Part shown: positions 26,450 to 39,900 of the stretch, in pieces
How positions within the stretch are numbered: position 1 is the first letter of the stretch
Layout of the letters: every line of letters begins with the position of its first letter
DNA from: Amblyomma americanum
Taxonomy: Eukaryota > Arthropoda > Arachnida > Ixodida > Ixodidae
DNA length: 64,000 bases
Direction: 5' to 3'
Assembly: GCF_052857255.1 (NCBI RefSeq)
Contig: NC_135500.1
Span: 159,121,689 to 159,185,688 of the forward strand
Position numbers and translations under genes: made by a program
Notes under the pieces: model-generated
Told to the model about the DNA's origin: nothing
Databases searched by the model: none
The model's input: the letters and a program-made list of their open reading frames with translations, nothing else

Positions 26450-29400
26450 ACTCCACTGACGCCTATATGATCAAAAACTCCCCTTATATAGCGTTCACTG
26501 CGAATCATTTAGAACAATAGGTGCCTCAGCACTCATTGCCCTGTGCATGACATGTCATGCCCGCAAATATGTCTTGCACCCTTGATGCCAAAATTAGGTA
26601 CCCTATTTACCTGAAAACATTCTATTGGTGTTCTCGTTTCAGATTATCTTTTCGCCTCTCATCTGACTTTGAGTCGTACTTCTGAATAAGGTCCGTCACT
26701 GGTCGAGCGATCAAGGTGCGCGGAGAGAGCTGGTGCGCTTAGCACAGAGGAATAGATGCAGAGTGAAAAGTGGGTCCAGCGCAACAACCCCTTTTACAAA
26801 CACGCTGAGGGTGAAGGTAAAATGTTACTGTGTTTTAATATGATTTTCTTCCTCATGTGTTTAACACTGCCCGAAATTTTTTTAAGGCCAGCTAGTACCG
26901 TACATTGACAAAAAACTATAGTCCCCCCCCCCCTCTCGAAAAAAAAAGAAAATATATGTTGTATACTGAGCAAGATGGAGAAATAAACACTGCGTCGTAC
27001 CTGACGTGAAAATAAATGGTGTGCGAATAAATAAACCACTTTTTTATTTGTTTTGTTTAGCGACACAATCGAGTCGACCAACGTTCGTTGGTGTTGGTAC
27101 CAAAGTATGCTTTTAAGAGACGAAAGCGGCTAGTTGGGGTGAACGTTTAGGTTTTGAACAGCGCTTTTGTGTTCGCTCTGCGCACGTAGACGAACCCAAT
27201 GAATTTCCATCTAGCTGCTTTCTTTTAACTACCACTTTAGGAGCAGTCCTTGGGAATAAACTGGGTTATTCCAGTTTGCACACAGAGTAGAGAAAAAGTT
27301 ACTTGGGCTCTCAATTTCTTCTACCATATCATCACGAGCCCTCTTAGCGAAAATGCAGTTTGTGAAGTTTTTTATCTCGCTTATTTCCGTTTGTATTATT
27401 CTCCCTCTTGAATTTCGCGAGAGAAGATCACACAACAAAATGGTTCTGTTCCTCGCTTTAAATGTTTATGTGGAATCACTTAATGAACTTATTTCAGTAG
27501 CTACGTGAATGGTGCCAGTTTAAGAGAGGCCCCTTTTTTTCGCAGTGCATACATTAAGAAAATTTGTTCATATTTTGCATCCGAGTACGTTTTCTTCAAA
27601 ACCGTTATTAGATTATATGGAGGACGCAAATGCCCCTGAAGTTATATTTTAGGCGCTATCATAGCGCGCTGCTCTCCCCACAGCCCAGTCTTGGATCTGG
27701 GTCCGCAGTTTTTCTCGGAACTCAACTTATCGCAATCTCGTGCTCCTCAAAATTCAATCTTCTTCATAGCTCGAAAATGCAGTCCAATAAAAGCCACCAC
27801 ATTCGCAAATAAAAATATAAACTTCTATGAAAGCAGCTGTATAAATCACCAGCACTTCTGTATTTTTCGCGAAGAAAATAGGAAGAGATTTTTTTCCGCT
27901 CGTTATGCAGCAATAATATATAAACGCCGCAGAAAGAAGACACCAGTCATGAAGTAACGCAAAGGTTCCGGCTAGTTCATTGAATTGCATGTCACATTGC
28001 AGTAACGATAGCTGCAAATGTTACCACGAGGCAACCATGGACTGTATGAAGTTTCTGCTCCTTGCATTTAAAAATCACTTGGCATGCATTCTCGAAGATT
28101 TCCGGAAAATTGGACGCGCAAAACTTGAGCGGCAAAAATTTTGACTTAGTCCACTTGTGCGGATCGAGTTTGTTTGTCTTTCAAGGCCACCAGTCTAAAT
28201 CAATCTATTGAGAAGAACAACCTAACATTGAAACATGTTTATATGAATGCTTCACGCGGGTAGTTGATGGGATCATCGAGCTCACCTCACGGCTGTACTC
28301 TGCCTCTACGCAGCAAGCCAGTAGGTGCTCATTAATGTGGTCATTTTGTGCACTGCTCTCTGATGTGTCACATTTATGCCACAGAGCTAGAATTTTATTA
28401 TGCTGAGGTGTGTCTTCAAAGCCCGCACACATACGGCCTTGTTACTTACTATAAATTTGCGGTGATAATTCAGTGCAGTTTGTTGACGAGCAAGCTACTA
28501 AGGAACGTTTTCGATGAGAGAGCACAATTAGAGACATTAGCTCGAAATACAGGCAAAGGCAACGCAAAAAAGCTCTCATGTTGCTAAGGTAATGTGCAAA
28601 TAGGCCAAGTTCAAAGCAACCTACGCTTTCGATGTGAAATGCATTTGATATTGCCTTACATTAAGTACTCAAAACCAAGTATAATTCGTCTTCTATTAGC
28701 TGTTTTCGCTTCGGAAATGCAAGGCTAATCTCTGTTCGTAAGGTAATCCGTTTTAAGCTTAATGACCAGAAGAGGTGAGGTGCACTTCGCCGCAAGAATG
28801 CCTGATAGCAACTTCGGATAAGGTATCTTCTTTTGAGACAAGAGCCTGAGTACAGAGTCATCTCGCCCATCTACCTTCCAGTATCTCTGGCACAGAGTGC
28901 ATCGTAAGGAACACGTTGATGCGAGCGTGCTCCTACACCCCCCCCCCCCCCCTCCCCAAGCCGTCGCGTTCCTAAGAATGCCAAACGTAAGCAGAAAGCC
29001 TCGACGCGGAACCTCTACTTGGCTAGCCCCAGAGACGTCAATACCAGAGAATGGATCGAACGCCTAGTCCCGCTGGCTTGGGATGTTTCACCGGGCTGTC
29101 TACTGCTGGTGTGAAGAGACTGCCTCCTAGGAAGTTCTATTTTTTATGCTTTCTTTCGAGACGTCAAAACGTATCATCGTCTGCTGACCGGCGACATTAC
29201 ACGTCTGGGTTGAGGAAAACCTGTTTCCTCTTATGAGTCTAAACAATCTGAGTTCATCTAGCAAAATTTGCGGAGCGCTGAAGACATACTATCCCCAACG
29301 GATAACACTTATCCGGCATTTATTATTTTTTTGAAACGTAGTAGTTTCAAGAATACGATTACCTATAGCTAAGGGCTACCCATGTATAACCGTTCGCATT

Positions 29401-29756
29401 TTCATTCCAAATTGCAGAAGTGGTCTTTTCTCAGATGTGATCAGTTGCAGTAAATATGGCCCACAAGAAGGCACATATCCCAATATGTGTATAAAAGTAG
29501 TTCCTGCAGTTGACAAATTACACAGCATTTAGTACACCTTACATGTTTTTAAGCTAAACTTTGAGAAAACTTTCCGCTTACCTACCGAGACAGAAAATTT
29601 CGCTCACTGTCTTGTGGGAGCTTTTGGGTATCGATAGAAGCGTTAATTTATACACAAGTACGTATCGGTAAAACCAGTGACTATCAAGGGAAATTCTTTG
29701 CTATTGCCTGGATTGTATTTTAGTTTAGTATTTGTGGCACATCTTATTTCTGTATA
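26450..29756. other. Unassigned sequence with two C tracts
   Basis: Homopolymer C runs of 11 (26923-26933) and 15 (28938-28952) are the only distinctive features. Both are prone to length error in sequencing. Frames are short and overlap antisense. Confidence 0.5.
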
Positions 29757-32040
29757 TATTTTTATTTTTTATTTATTTGAACCTCTAGGGTTCCTGACGG
29801 GACATTACATGAGGTGTGGGCGCAAGAACAGCGGTTAACAATGAATGTTACATGGGAATCAAGACGATGACATGGCTTCCTCGATGGCAGTCTTGAAATG
29901 GGCTGGATCAGGGATTAGTGCTAAGTGTCGGAGGGATGGTCATTCCGGTCGCGAACTGTGTGAACAAAAAATGATTTCTGAAAAGTGGTAGTGCGGGCAC
30001 GATGCGAAATGACGCTGTTTGGATGGCCTGCGTGGAGTGTTTGACGTACATGTAGAATGAGCTTGCTGTCACGGGGGAACAAAGGAAAAACCTGTGATAA
30101 AGGCAGACACGTGAAATTCGGCGACGGGAAGCGAGAGAAGGAAGTTTTAGTTGGAACTTCAAGGCGGATATGCTAGAGTATCTCGAGTAGTTTGAAAGGA
30201 TAAAACGAGTGGCCCGATTCTGAACAGATTCAAGGGCTGAGGTAAAGTTAGACTGACGGGGGACAAATATTGCGCAAGCGTATTCAAGTTTAGGTCGCAC
30301 AAATGTTTTATAAGCTAGTAATTTTAAGGAAGAAGGTGTCACGCGCAGGTTACGACGGAGATACCCAATTGCTCGATTAGATCAGTTTATTATATGGTTA
30401 ATGTGGCAAGACCATGATAAGTCACTAGCGAGGTTAATACCAAGATACTAAAAGAGTTAGCGGAAATAATGGCAGTATCGTTAATTTTATAAGTAGGCGG
30501 AGTATAATTTCGGCGGCGGTGAAAAGAAATTTGCACAGTCTTTGTAGTATTTAGGGACATTAGCCACGTAGTGCACCACTGCTGTATGTTATCCAGGTCA
30601 TTTTGGAGGATGTAAGCATTCTCGGCGTTAGTTATGGGGCGGTAGAGTACGCAATCATCCGCGAAAAGGCGAATGCTATATGTTACTGTGGAAGGCAAAT
30701 CGTTAATGTATATTAGAAAGAGCAAGAAGCCAAGGACTGTGCCTCGGGGTACTCCTGAAAGAACGTATGAGTAAGATGATGAGAAGCCATTAGCGGAACC
30801 AAATTGCATGCGGTCAGTTAAAAAGCTTCTAATCCAGTTCAAGACACTAGGATGAATGTTTAACAGGGACATTTTAAGTAGAAGGCGGGAATGGGGCACT
30901 TTATCGAAAGCTTTCTCGAAATCTAGAAATAGCGCATCAGTTGGGATATTGCGGTCAAGATAGGAATCAATGTCATGCAGGAACAAAGCTAATTGGGTTT
31001 CACATGAGTGGTCTTTCCGGAATCCGTGTTGGTTTGGACAAAAAAAGTTGACCTATGTTAGAGATGTGGCAACATTAGAGTAAATGACGTGTTCCATGAT
31101 CTTAGAGCATATATTGGTAAGCGAAATGGGTCGATATTTACCTGGGGATGATTTGTCACCTTTCTTAAAAACTGGAATCACCTTCCCAATTCGCCAGTTA
31201 TGTGTAACGGAGCCTGTATCAAGCGACTGTTGAAAAATGAAGGAAAGAATAAGGCTTCAAACATGTTTAGTATTCTTTAAGACATTGGAATTTATTCCAT
31301 CAATACCGCAGGAAGATAAAAATTTTAGCGAGTCGATAATATTAACAATACCATGTGCGTTAAAGGTGATGCCATCCATTGGTAGATGCGGCAAAGGCGC
31401 GGGATCAGGTACATCACGAGTTGTTTCATTAGTAAAAACTGAAGATAATGCATGGTTCAAGACATGGGGTACGTCGGATACGCCGACTGGTGAGCCAGTG
31501 GTGTCAATGAGAGAAATAGTATTATCAACATCGGGGATGATTGTTTTCCAGAAGCGCTTAGGGTTGCTTTGTAACATTTCAGGGAGGGTAGTGGAAAAAA
31601 ACCGAAGTTTAGTTTGGGTAGCGAAATCGGAATAGTGCTTGGCAGTGGTGTGGTATTTGTTCCAGGCGCATTTGGTGTTAGATAACTAGGCAGAACGGAA
31701 AAGGCGCTTTTTATTATTATTTAAACGGTTTAGTGTATCATTAAACCATGAAGAACGTTCTCGCTCTGTTATGCTGATAGTGGGGATGTAAAGTCGAATC
31801 AAACACGGTATTTCTGACTTGAAGAGAGACCAGTTCGACTCAGCAGAGCGTAAGTGGTAGGTAGAAGCAAAATGGTTATGGAAAACAAGAAGGTCACGAT
31901 TCATGCTAATGTAGTCTCCTTTGTCGTATAGCGTTAGTACTTTTCTTGGATTTAGGACTTTTGGTAACGCTGGTAGAAAAGGTAGTGTGAAGTACAACGT
32001 GGTCACTAAGGCCCGTAATGTACTTTCTACACCCTGATTA
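29757..32040 (-). mobile_element. CR1/jockey-type LINE, 5'-truncated and decayed
   Basis: On the minus strand the element starts inside the endonuclease end (GLSDHVV, 31990-32015), carries a near-complete reverse transcriptase, and ends in a 3' A-rich tail (AAATAAATAAAAAATAAAAA, 29760-29782) after GTAATGTCCCG and AACCCTAGAGG. Its sequence and motif set match the CR1/jockey group common in tick genomes. No clear target-site duplication was found, so the ends are approximate. A run of plus-strand frames here is antisense shadow. Confidence 0.9.
29908..32015 (-). pseudogene. LINE endonuclease end and reverse transcriptase, several stops
   Basis: The pieces 31686-32006, 31257-31577 and 30390-30986 share one reading frame, separated only by TAG (31686-31688), TGA (31257-31259) and TAG (31053-31055). 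A frameshift near 31995 separates the SDH endonuclease motif from this frame. A second frameshift near 30445 and a TGA at 30382-30384 precede the last piece (29908-30342). Reverse-transcriptase landmarks read in order: GKYRPISLTN, NQHGFRKDHSCETQL, ALFLDFEKAFDKVPH, GVPRGTVLGFLLFLIYIND, and the catalytic box LFADDCVLY at about 30655. The final piece keeps LAYKTFVRPKLEYA and ESVQNRATRFI, typical of the domain after the RT. The catalytic Asp pair is intact, but the copy is dead. Confidence 0.9.
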
Positions 32041-33767
32041 TTCCCGCAGCTCTCTGCGGCATAGACGTGTGGTGCCTATTGTGTTGATTGCTGCCAGAGT
32101 TTAACTTTTTTTTTTCATTTCCACTCTAAGTATCCACATATTAACAAAAATTACCAGCCTGGCAGTTTTTACCAGCTCTAAATATTGTTCAGACGCTTCA
32201 GTAAAAAGCCTGTCAAAATAACCCGACCAAACGAAGTTTTTCAAGTGTCCAGAAGCTTCACAAGCTTTGGGAGGACTTAGAATGATAAGTAAAATGCCAT
32301 ACAGATGGCAAAATGTTAAAAAAAGTTATTGTAATTTTGAACATAACAGTAATCAACACTTGAGGCATCAACACTGGTCGCACAAAAGCGTATAGTAAAC
32401 ATTAATAAGGTTAGAAAGCAGGAAGAATATCGCGTAAAATTCTAGTGCATTCAGTTCAGAAATCTAACACTGCGAAACGTATTTTCGTGAGCAAGATGGG
32501 ATTACTTGCACACTAAGGCGGAAGAGCATTGAAATAAGTAGACGTGGTCCGCTGCACGACTTCCCGTGTAATTATCGTACAGATTAAACTGGTGCCAGTA
32601 GAAACCATGAAAACAATCTGTGGTGGTTGCCGGATAGCTTAGCTGGCCAGTCGCACTTTTCTTCACATTTTCGCACTTTTTTTCACACTCAGCTTCACAT
32701 GACTTTCATTTCATAGCTATGGACGTTGTGGTTAGGCTGTTGCTCGTTTATGGCCATTTTCTTTTTGCATGTGATGAAGTTTGAAATTTATCTTGAGATG
32801 CAAGGAGCAATTAACCATTATCACATTGAAGCACATTTCTTAACGTTTATTTAGAAGAGTTCAAAAGGACATTAAACAGACTACTATAAAAATAATAAAA
32901 ATATTTATTCGATGGGGCGCAAGTACGGTACTGAAACTTGTGTGTTGAATTGTGTGTGAAGGATGAATGTTTTGGATATAAGTATATATTTCATTCACAC
33001 GTGCTTTACTTAGGAAAAGAAGGAAAATTTCAGATAAAAGGGCGCCTGTCTCGGTTCATAAGATTCTCGGTGCTACGTGACTTGACGACTTCGCTGCCTG
33101 CAAGCATTTTCGCGTGATTTTGCATTGCGTTTACAACACGTAACAAGAGCGAGAAAGAGAGAATGATAAAAAGGGCTGCACTGCTCTTTCGAGTTCTTTA
33201 TATTAAAGTGTTTTAGACTATATAAGAAAGAAATACTGAAAGCGTAAACGCAACAATGCACACAAAAGGCCTAAGTTTGTCGTCACAGAAGACTGACAGA
33301 GTAATAGCACGCACAGCAGCAGAATCATAGCACGCAACAAACACTAGAATAATAGCATGCAGTACGACCCACTAATCATTTGTTTTATTCGCAAGTTACA
33401 TAGCCTCAAACATCATTTTTCAGTCGCGACGAGAAAGCATATTTACCATAGATTATAATTTCTGACGGCGCTTTAAAAATGAATTGTGAAGAGGTTAATT
33501 CTACATATGATGCAAGAGAATTCTATTTCAGATGTACTATGTAAATTGCAGTGAACTACAGCCATTGACTGCTATGCTAAGTTTTCATATCAGATTTTCA
33601 TTTCTATACAACTCCGAGCACTAAAACACATAAAGCCGTCTCGACATCGTGCTTAGTCAAATTCAAATTTTTACTAATTAGTTTACGAAAGCGTTTATAA
33701 GCACTTCAATTTCAAGCTTCTCTATAATTTTCTACAAAATTATGTGTCTTTTTCACTCACTCACAGT
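32041..33767. other. Unassigned sequence with minor repeats
   Basis: At about 32630-32655 GGATAGCTTAGCTGGCCAG resembles a tRNA box A but no box B follows. At 33305-33361 the word TAGCAYGCA occurs three times at 23-25 bp spacing. Nothing else was recognised. Confidence 0.4.
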
Positions 33768-33953
33768 ATACTTCTATGTACAAACGTTAGCGCAAATTAA
33801 GACACATTCACAAGAAAGGTGGACAAGACAACGCGCTACTGACAACAGTTGTCAGTAGCGCGTTGTCTTGTCTACCTTTCTTGTGAATGTGTCTTAATTT
33901 GCGCTAACGTTTGTACATAGAAATATGCACCAACTAGCCCAGTAACAAGTGTA
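33768..33953. repeat. Foldback element A: near-perfect 151-bp palindrome plus tail
   Basis: Arms 33772-33846 and 33848-33922 are each 75 bp around a single central base (A at 33847). They match at 74 positions, the one mismatch being G in AAAGGTGGACAAG against A in the other arm. Pairing resumes for 3 bp beyond one mismatch (33768-33770 with 33924-33926). The centre reads CTGACAACAGTTGTCAG. The tail, with CCAACTAGCCCAG at 33930-33942, matches the flank of element B. A transcript of either strand would form a long hairpin. Confidence 0.98.
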
Positions 33954-36900
33954 ACTTCAGCAAAGTATACTCAGTGAGGAAGATCACTTGTTCTGAAAAA
34001 CTTATTTTCATTTTCCCAATGTAGAAGTGATCTCAGAGATTTTCAGCGTCGTGCACAAGTTTTACGTGTAAGACTTATGAGGCAAATATTACTGGCACAA
34101 TCCGCTCCAGTATGAAGCTGACAGCTTAGACTGTGCTTTATATTCTGTGGTTTGTAGTCTAATGTCGGCATGAGTGACACAATGCCCTGCGTCAAACTTT
34201 AAGTATGACCACTTGGCCCTCGTTGCCCAGATTTTAAATCTCGCGCCAAAACTAGCATCCAGTTGCGAACCAATCAACTGTAGATAGAAAGACAAGCTCA
34301 TTCCAGCATTTAAAAAGACTCTCAGCCTCAGTGTTTCAACTGTTGCTCAATTTCATGAATAAAATAACTGCTGTTTTAGAGTTCCTAACCTTGTCCTCTA
34401 CAGTTTTATATTTTTATGGAGTTGATAATTAGTTTCAACAAATAATCAAGCGTTTTTAGGGTAATTTTTAAACCGACTCACATTCCAATGGACCTAAGCA
34501 CGAGTAGTAATGGGAACGTATGTTTCTCTGCAATTAAATTTCCAAGGGTCTTCATTTCTCCTCTAATGGTTCGCAGTACAGCCTCTCCTAATCCAGAATT
34601 CTGATAATTTACACGGTTCCGTAACCTTTTGACCAACAGCTAATAGTAGGCATGTGTAAATTACTGCTTTTCTTAAAGGTGTCTACGCATATATGTAGAG
34701 CAGATAGGCGCTATCGCCGAACCATTTTTCTTGAGTGTATATAAATAGTAATTAACAAACGAGTCCTTTAATGCAGAAATCTTTGCTGCCAAATGATGTC
34801 CTAATCTGTCTGGTACAATTATTACTGCAGCCAAAAACTTTTCTCGGATGAAAGCACGCCATTTAAGTGATCATTAAACGAATAAAACTCGTTTTAAAGC
34901 AAAAAACATTTTGTATTATTGCCGGCGCATGTATTTACCGCTTAAACAACTAACCTGAGATTCATAAGTGTGTTTCCATAGTTTATATTAAAGCAGCCAT
35001 ACCTGTTTATCACAAGAAAGCGAGTCTTAAGCGGTCCCGGCTAAGATGTTTTTACATGTTTATGGTTTATGCAGTCCGTGGTGGAATATGCACGGGCCGT
35101 TTGGAGCCCACATTAGTCTGGTCTCACTATAGTCCAATGTTCTGCGACAAACTCATTTACTTCACAATTCATAATGATAACCAAACAAAATATCGAATTA
35201 AAATAGTCCTAAATATCGTTATCCTGACATTCTATATTATATTACTTTGGCATCCTCCTAAAACAACGGATCTGCGGTGGAAAAGCGGCACTCTCGCCTC
35301 CCCTACTGAGTTTATTTATAACTCTCTATATGGCGTCTTGTAATCATGCGTTCACATCATATCCCTATCTTCATCGTTCTTCAGAAATATAAATGCGTCC
35401 TCACCCTTTGAAAACATTTAATCTGGAAATCCATCCTCCATTCTATTCAAACAATCAAAAGTTGAAATTATTGTCTCAGTGGCATCGTGGTTTCCTCAAA
35501 TCCCTTACCTTGATGGGCTGTTGATGACGGAATCTGCATCCCAGCCTTCTTTCTGTTGGTTCTTTACTGCCGCTTTGATAAAAATAAAGCAAAAAATTTG
35601 TTGCTGAAATTTGTTTTAAAGGCGTCTTTAAAGTTAGTAGCATATAAGACGAAATAAGTGATCGCTCTATCCTCCTAGTGATTTTTTTGCCTGAGTTTCC
35701 AATCATAAAATCCTTGTGGTCTACGAAGTTCACATTAAGTCATAAGAAGCAGTAGAATAGCAAAGATTCTCAGAATATCGTATCTGGAAGCTGTAAATTA
35801 TAGAACTATGTTAAAGAAATCCCTGTTTATCAATAATAGTCATCCAAAAATTTGGCAATTTTATACAGAATACGCTGGCATTGTCTTATATTAACATCAA
35901 TAGAATTTTACTAAAGTGCTCGAAATAGTCCAAAGCTCCGCAGCAAAGGTCTTCCGCTCCAACTGCTCCAATAACACTAAGCGTTACCGAAATTAAATCC
36001 TGGGTTAATTTCGAGAACCTACTTCAAATTTTTATATTGCTAATTGGGTTCTTTTACCCAGCAACGAAGCTGTGTAGAAGAGCCAACTCTACCAGAGGGC
36101 GGCGCTGTTGAGATATATAGGCTAGCATTGAAAGCATGGAGAACTCAACAGAACGTTCACAACGTCGTATTTTAGCAATTCCAAGTGTGCCCTGTGGAGC
36201 CCACTTACAGAGCACTTCATTAATAAGTCCTTCCCATTTCAAGGGCTGTTTGCCTTTTAGGATGCGCTCTTGCCTTTTCTGCTTTTGCCACGTACCTATT
36301 TGTGTCTTCTTGCAGGTCTCTTCATTTGGAAGTCCATCTAAAAAAAGCCCAAGGAGGCGTCGTTGGAACTTGTGCCCACGCAGTTCCCGCGCAACTGGAA
36401 GGCGCCAGTAACGACGAGGCCTCAGCCAATCTGCAGCTGTGCCTAGATTAGAGGCAATGTCTGAGGCGGCCTAGAGAACGCCTACTTTCATCGAACACTT
36501 CTGCTTGCGAAAATGATCATTGAGGTTCGCGCGCGGAGCCCTCTGTTGATGAACCAGAGGCGTTTGGCAATCATGGCTGATGGCTCAAAGAAGACATAAG
36601 CAGAGAACACACCAGCTACTCCTTGGGCTGCGTGCAGCAGACATTCAACGCTATTACTGCACACGTCAGGGGGCCTCATCGAGCAACTCATGTGAGCGCG
36701 TGCTGCTGCAGTGGCTGACCTCAAGGTGAGGGACTAACTTCTATATTATATATATTTTTTTCGTGAAGAATTCTGCGTTGTGCAGAAAAGTAATTTTTAT
36801 TAGCACTACTTGCTGCACAAGTAAAATCTCGGATAGTGCGGCGGAAAACAACAGGACCAAAATCTACAGCGGTGCTATATGAACCTCTTGATTTTAGGCT

Positions 36901-39900
36901 AGAGAGATTGCACTTTAAAAGAAAAACAACAGAAAACGGACTGTTTTGCACACTTAGTAGAAAGACAGGCAGAAGCTTGATCCAAATAATGGTTTCTTTT
37001 AAATTACGGCTTTTAAAAGTGGATGAATTCTTTACAGCGCCCTTCAAACACGCTCTTGATCCAAAATCATTGCTTTAGATCTTGATTCCATATTTTGTCT
37101 TAAAGACGCGACTCTCACATTCATATTTAATGTGGAAGGTTTGTGACATAGCACCTCCATCAACTGCGGATCTTTCTGGTGTTCTACTGTTGTCGTCGCA
37201 GTAACTCAGCCGGAGAAAGCTTTTATCATACAAACCCAGCTTTGAAATAAAAATACAAGCTACTCCAAGCCCAGTCGAGAAATTCGATACCATCGCTGTA
37301 ACAAATTTACCTGACGAACCGCCTTGCTGCTGTCTTGCTCTCTCTTCTTTCTGTATTTGTAACTTTATTTTCTGTGAGCAGAGTACCTTGGTTTTGCAAG
37401 GTGAGTCTCTAGTGGCGGATGGCGAGATCACGCTGCATAGTAAACAACGTTCGTAGTATTTAACAGCCTGTCGTGACCCGTGAGCATCAAGTTTCCTGCA
37501 GAAGGTTAACGCCCGGCCCAAGGTGGTGCCAAGGTGAGGCCAAGGCCTTGCATGATTGCTCACCAGGCTTTTCCTGTCATGAAAAGGGTGGAGGTTAAGG
37601 GCGTCGACCGCGTAAACAGAGACCAAGCCATGAATTTCCCGTATCTTCGCACGGCCGGCACTAGACTTTGTCGCTGAGAGAGTAAGGGAAGTGCTACCTT
37701 TAGTCTCACTTCAACCACTCTATGTTTTTGCAACACCAGCACGGAATGTATTTATCCATAAAAGCTTTGACAAACCAAGAAGCACGCTCTTATTCCCAGA
37801 AGCGTAGGCCCACGGAGAAGGTTGCTCAGGCACGTTAACTCCGTTCATCAAGCGGCTGCTGAAGGCGTGCGCTACTATCGCCCTGATGGCCGTTGCAGCC
37901 CAGCACGAATTCTTTCTGTTCGATGCTTTTGTTCAGAACATTCTGCAGGAATAGTCACCTTATGAGAAAGGCCTGCGGCGTGCATGTGTGTACTTGCCGA
38001 CGGCGCAGAAAATCCTAGCGATTGAAACAAAAATAGGGTGACATCTTCAAGCGGCAGCACGGCGCACTATGCATGCCGAGCACTGCCACTTCACAGAGTC
38101 ATAAAGATGTCGTTCTTCTATATATTCTCCCCACTGGCCGACCTTCTTTTGGAGCCATTTTTGCTGACCATTGTTCCCAAATTGTACAAATTCGTTTTTC
38201 TTCAGCCCGTTTGTTGCGTTCTGCAGATCATCTTATATATCATCACTACCAAGACTGTGCAGTTGCGCAAGAAATATTGATGTACCCAGTAGCAACCAAA
38301 ATACAATGATTTCCAGCATTGCTTACATATTTTCATTGCGGTTCCGAATCTGTGTTTTCAGATACTAATGGCAATGATGTACTGATCACCCAGCCTCCGG
38401 CAAATCATATGTGGACTGCTTTGCCGACAAGAAAGTATACTTTGTGCATTTTTTGCTTGACTAGATTTTTTTTACTAGAATAACGATGAGCAAAATCTAT
38501 GACGGAGTGCTCCGGCACGCCAGTTTGTCACTAGAGGTTCTCGTATTCCTACACGTATCCAGTCCTAGTGTCTCAGCCGAATTTCTTGCCTTCACATTAC
38601 ATGCCTGTCCAGGCCCATTTCTTCCTTTTGATTTCGACTAGGATTTCATGAACCTGCGTTTGTTTCCTAACACACTCTGTATTCTTCCTGTCTCTTAACG
38701 CAACGACTATAATTTTCCTTTCCGGGGATGGCTGCGTTGTCGTTAATTATTTTGAATCCGTTTCGTTTGCATTTACGCTTCTTCGCTATCGTGAGTGCCG
38801 CTACGATACAGCTGGTCTATACTTATCTCTTGAGGAATATGTGTAAACTACCATTCATGACCTGAGAGAACCTGCTAAATGCGCCCCACCTCATTCTTAT
38901 TCGTCTTGTTATTTCACTTTCGTGATCCGGATCTGCGGTATCTGTGCCATAATAGAAGCATTCTTATCACTTCCAGCCCCTCTCTACCTATTTAAAATTG
39001 CTGTTTCCTTCCGAGATTGTTGAACATTAGTTTTGTTTTCTGCCAATTGATTTTTACACTCACCATTCTTCTCTGCCTGTCTAAAGCATTGATCATGCTT
39101 TGCAGTTCACCTCCTGAGTGAATTAGTTAGGCAAAGCCATCACCGAATCAAAAGTTACTAATGTATTCTCTATTAACTCATCTCCAACCGCTCGGTCGAG
39201 GGCTGTAGATACCTGCTGTAAAGAATTGTAATTCTAAGGACGCCCAAAATTGGGAAATTGTCTCACAACCAAAAAATTCAAAGAGCCCCCCAAATTTCGA
39301 AAATAGGTTGACACCAGATAATTGATTAGGGTGGATTTGTGGCTCGGAGAAGTATAATGCTATGCGAAAGTTAAATCAGATGCAACTGAATATTCTAGGT
39401 GGCGATAACTCATTCATATCATATAAAGACAATGAAACCGGTTTCAACCATAGAAGTTGGTTCGAAATCGCAAGGTCGCACAATGTATAGATCATAGCAG
39501 GCAACCTAAATAGTATCGCATTTTCTTCTTTAAGAACGCTGTTAAAAAGGTCCTTAACATTTTTTATTCATGTGTGCTGACTAAGGTTGTGGATAATAAT
39601 ATGACTATTTCAATAGAATTTAAGGAACGAGCCGTTACGAAAGTAGAAGGTAGGCTCTTCGGGATTATCAATATTCACAGCTGACACCTAATACAATATT
39701 GAGGACACCTTTTAATCACTCATCTCTTTAAGTTAGCAGGGGCTGTAGTTACATCTAATAACGGTACTTACTCTCTTTTTGAATTACACTTGTGATGTCC
39801 TCCGTTTTTAGCAGTTTCACATTACAGTTTTCACTTTACAGCTGCTGATATTTTGAGGGTAATTTCGCATTTTTTTCATGTAATTCGTTACTTCTGCAAG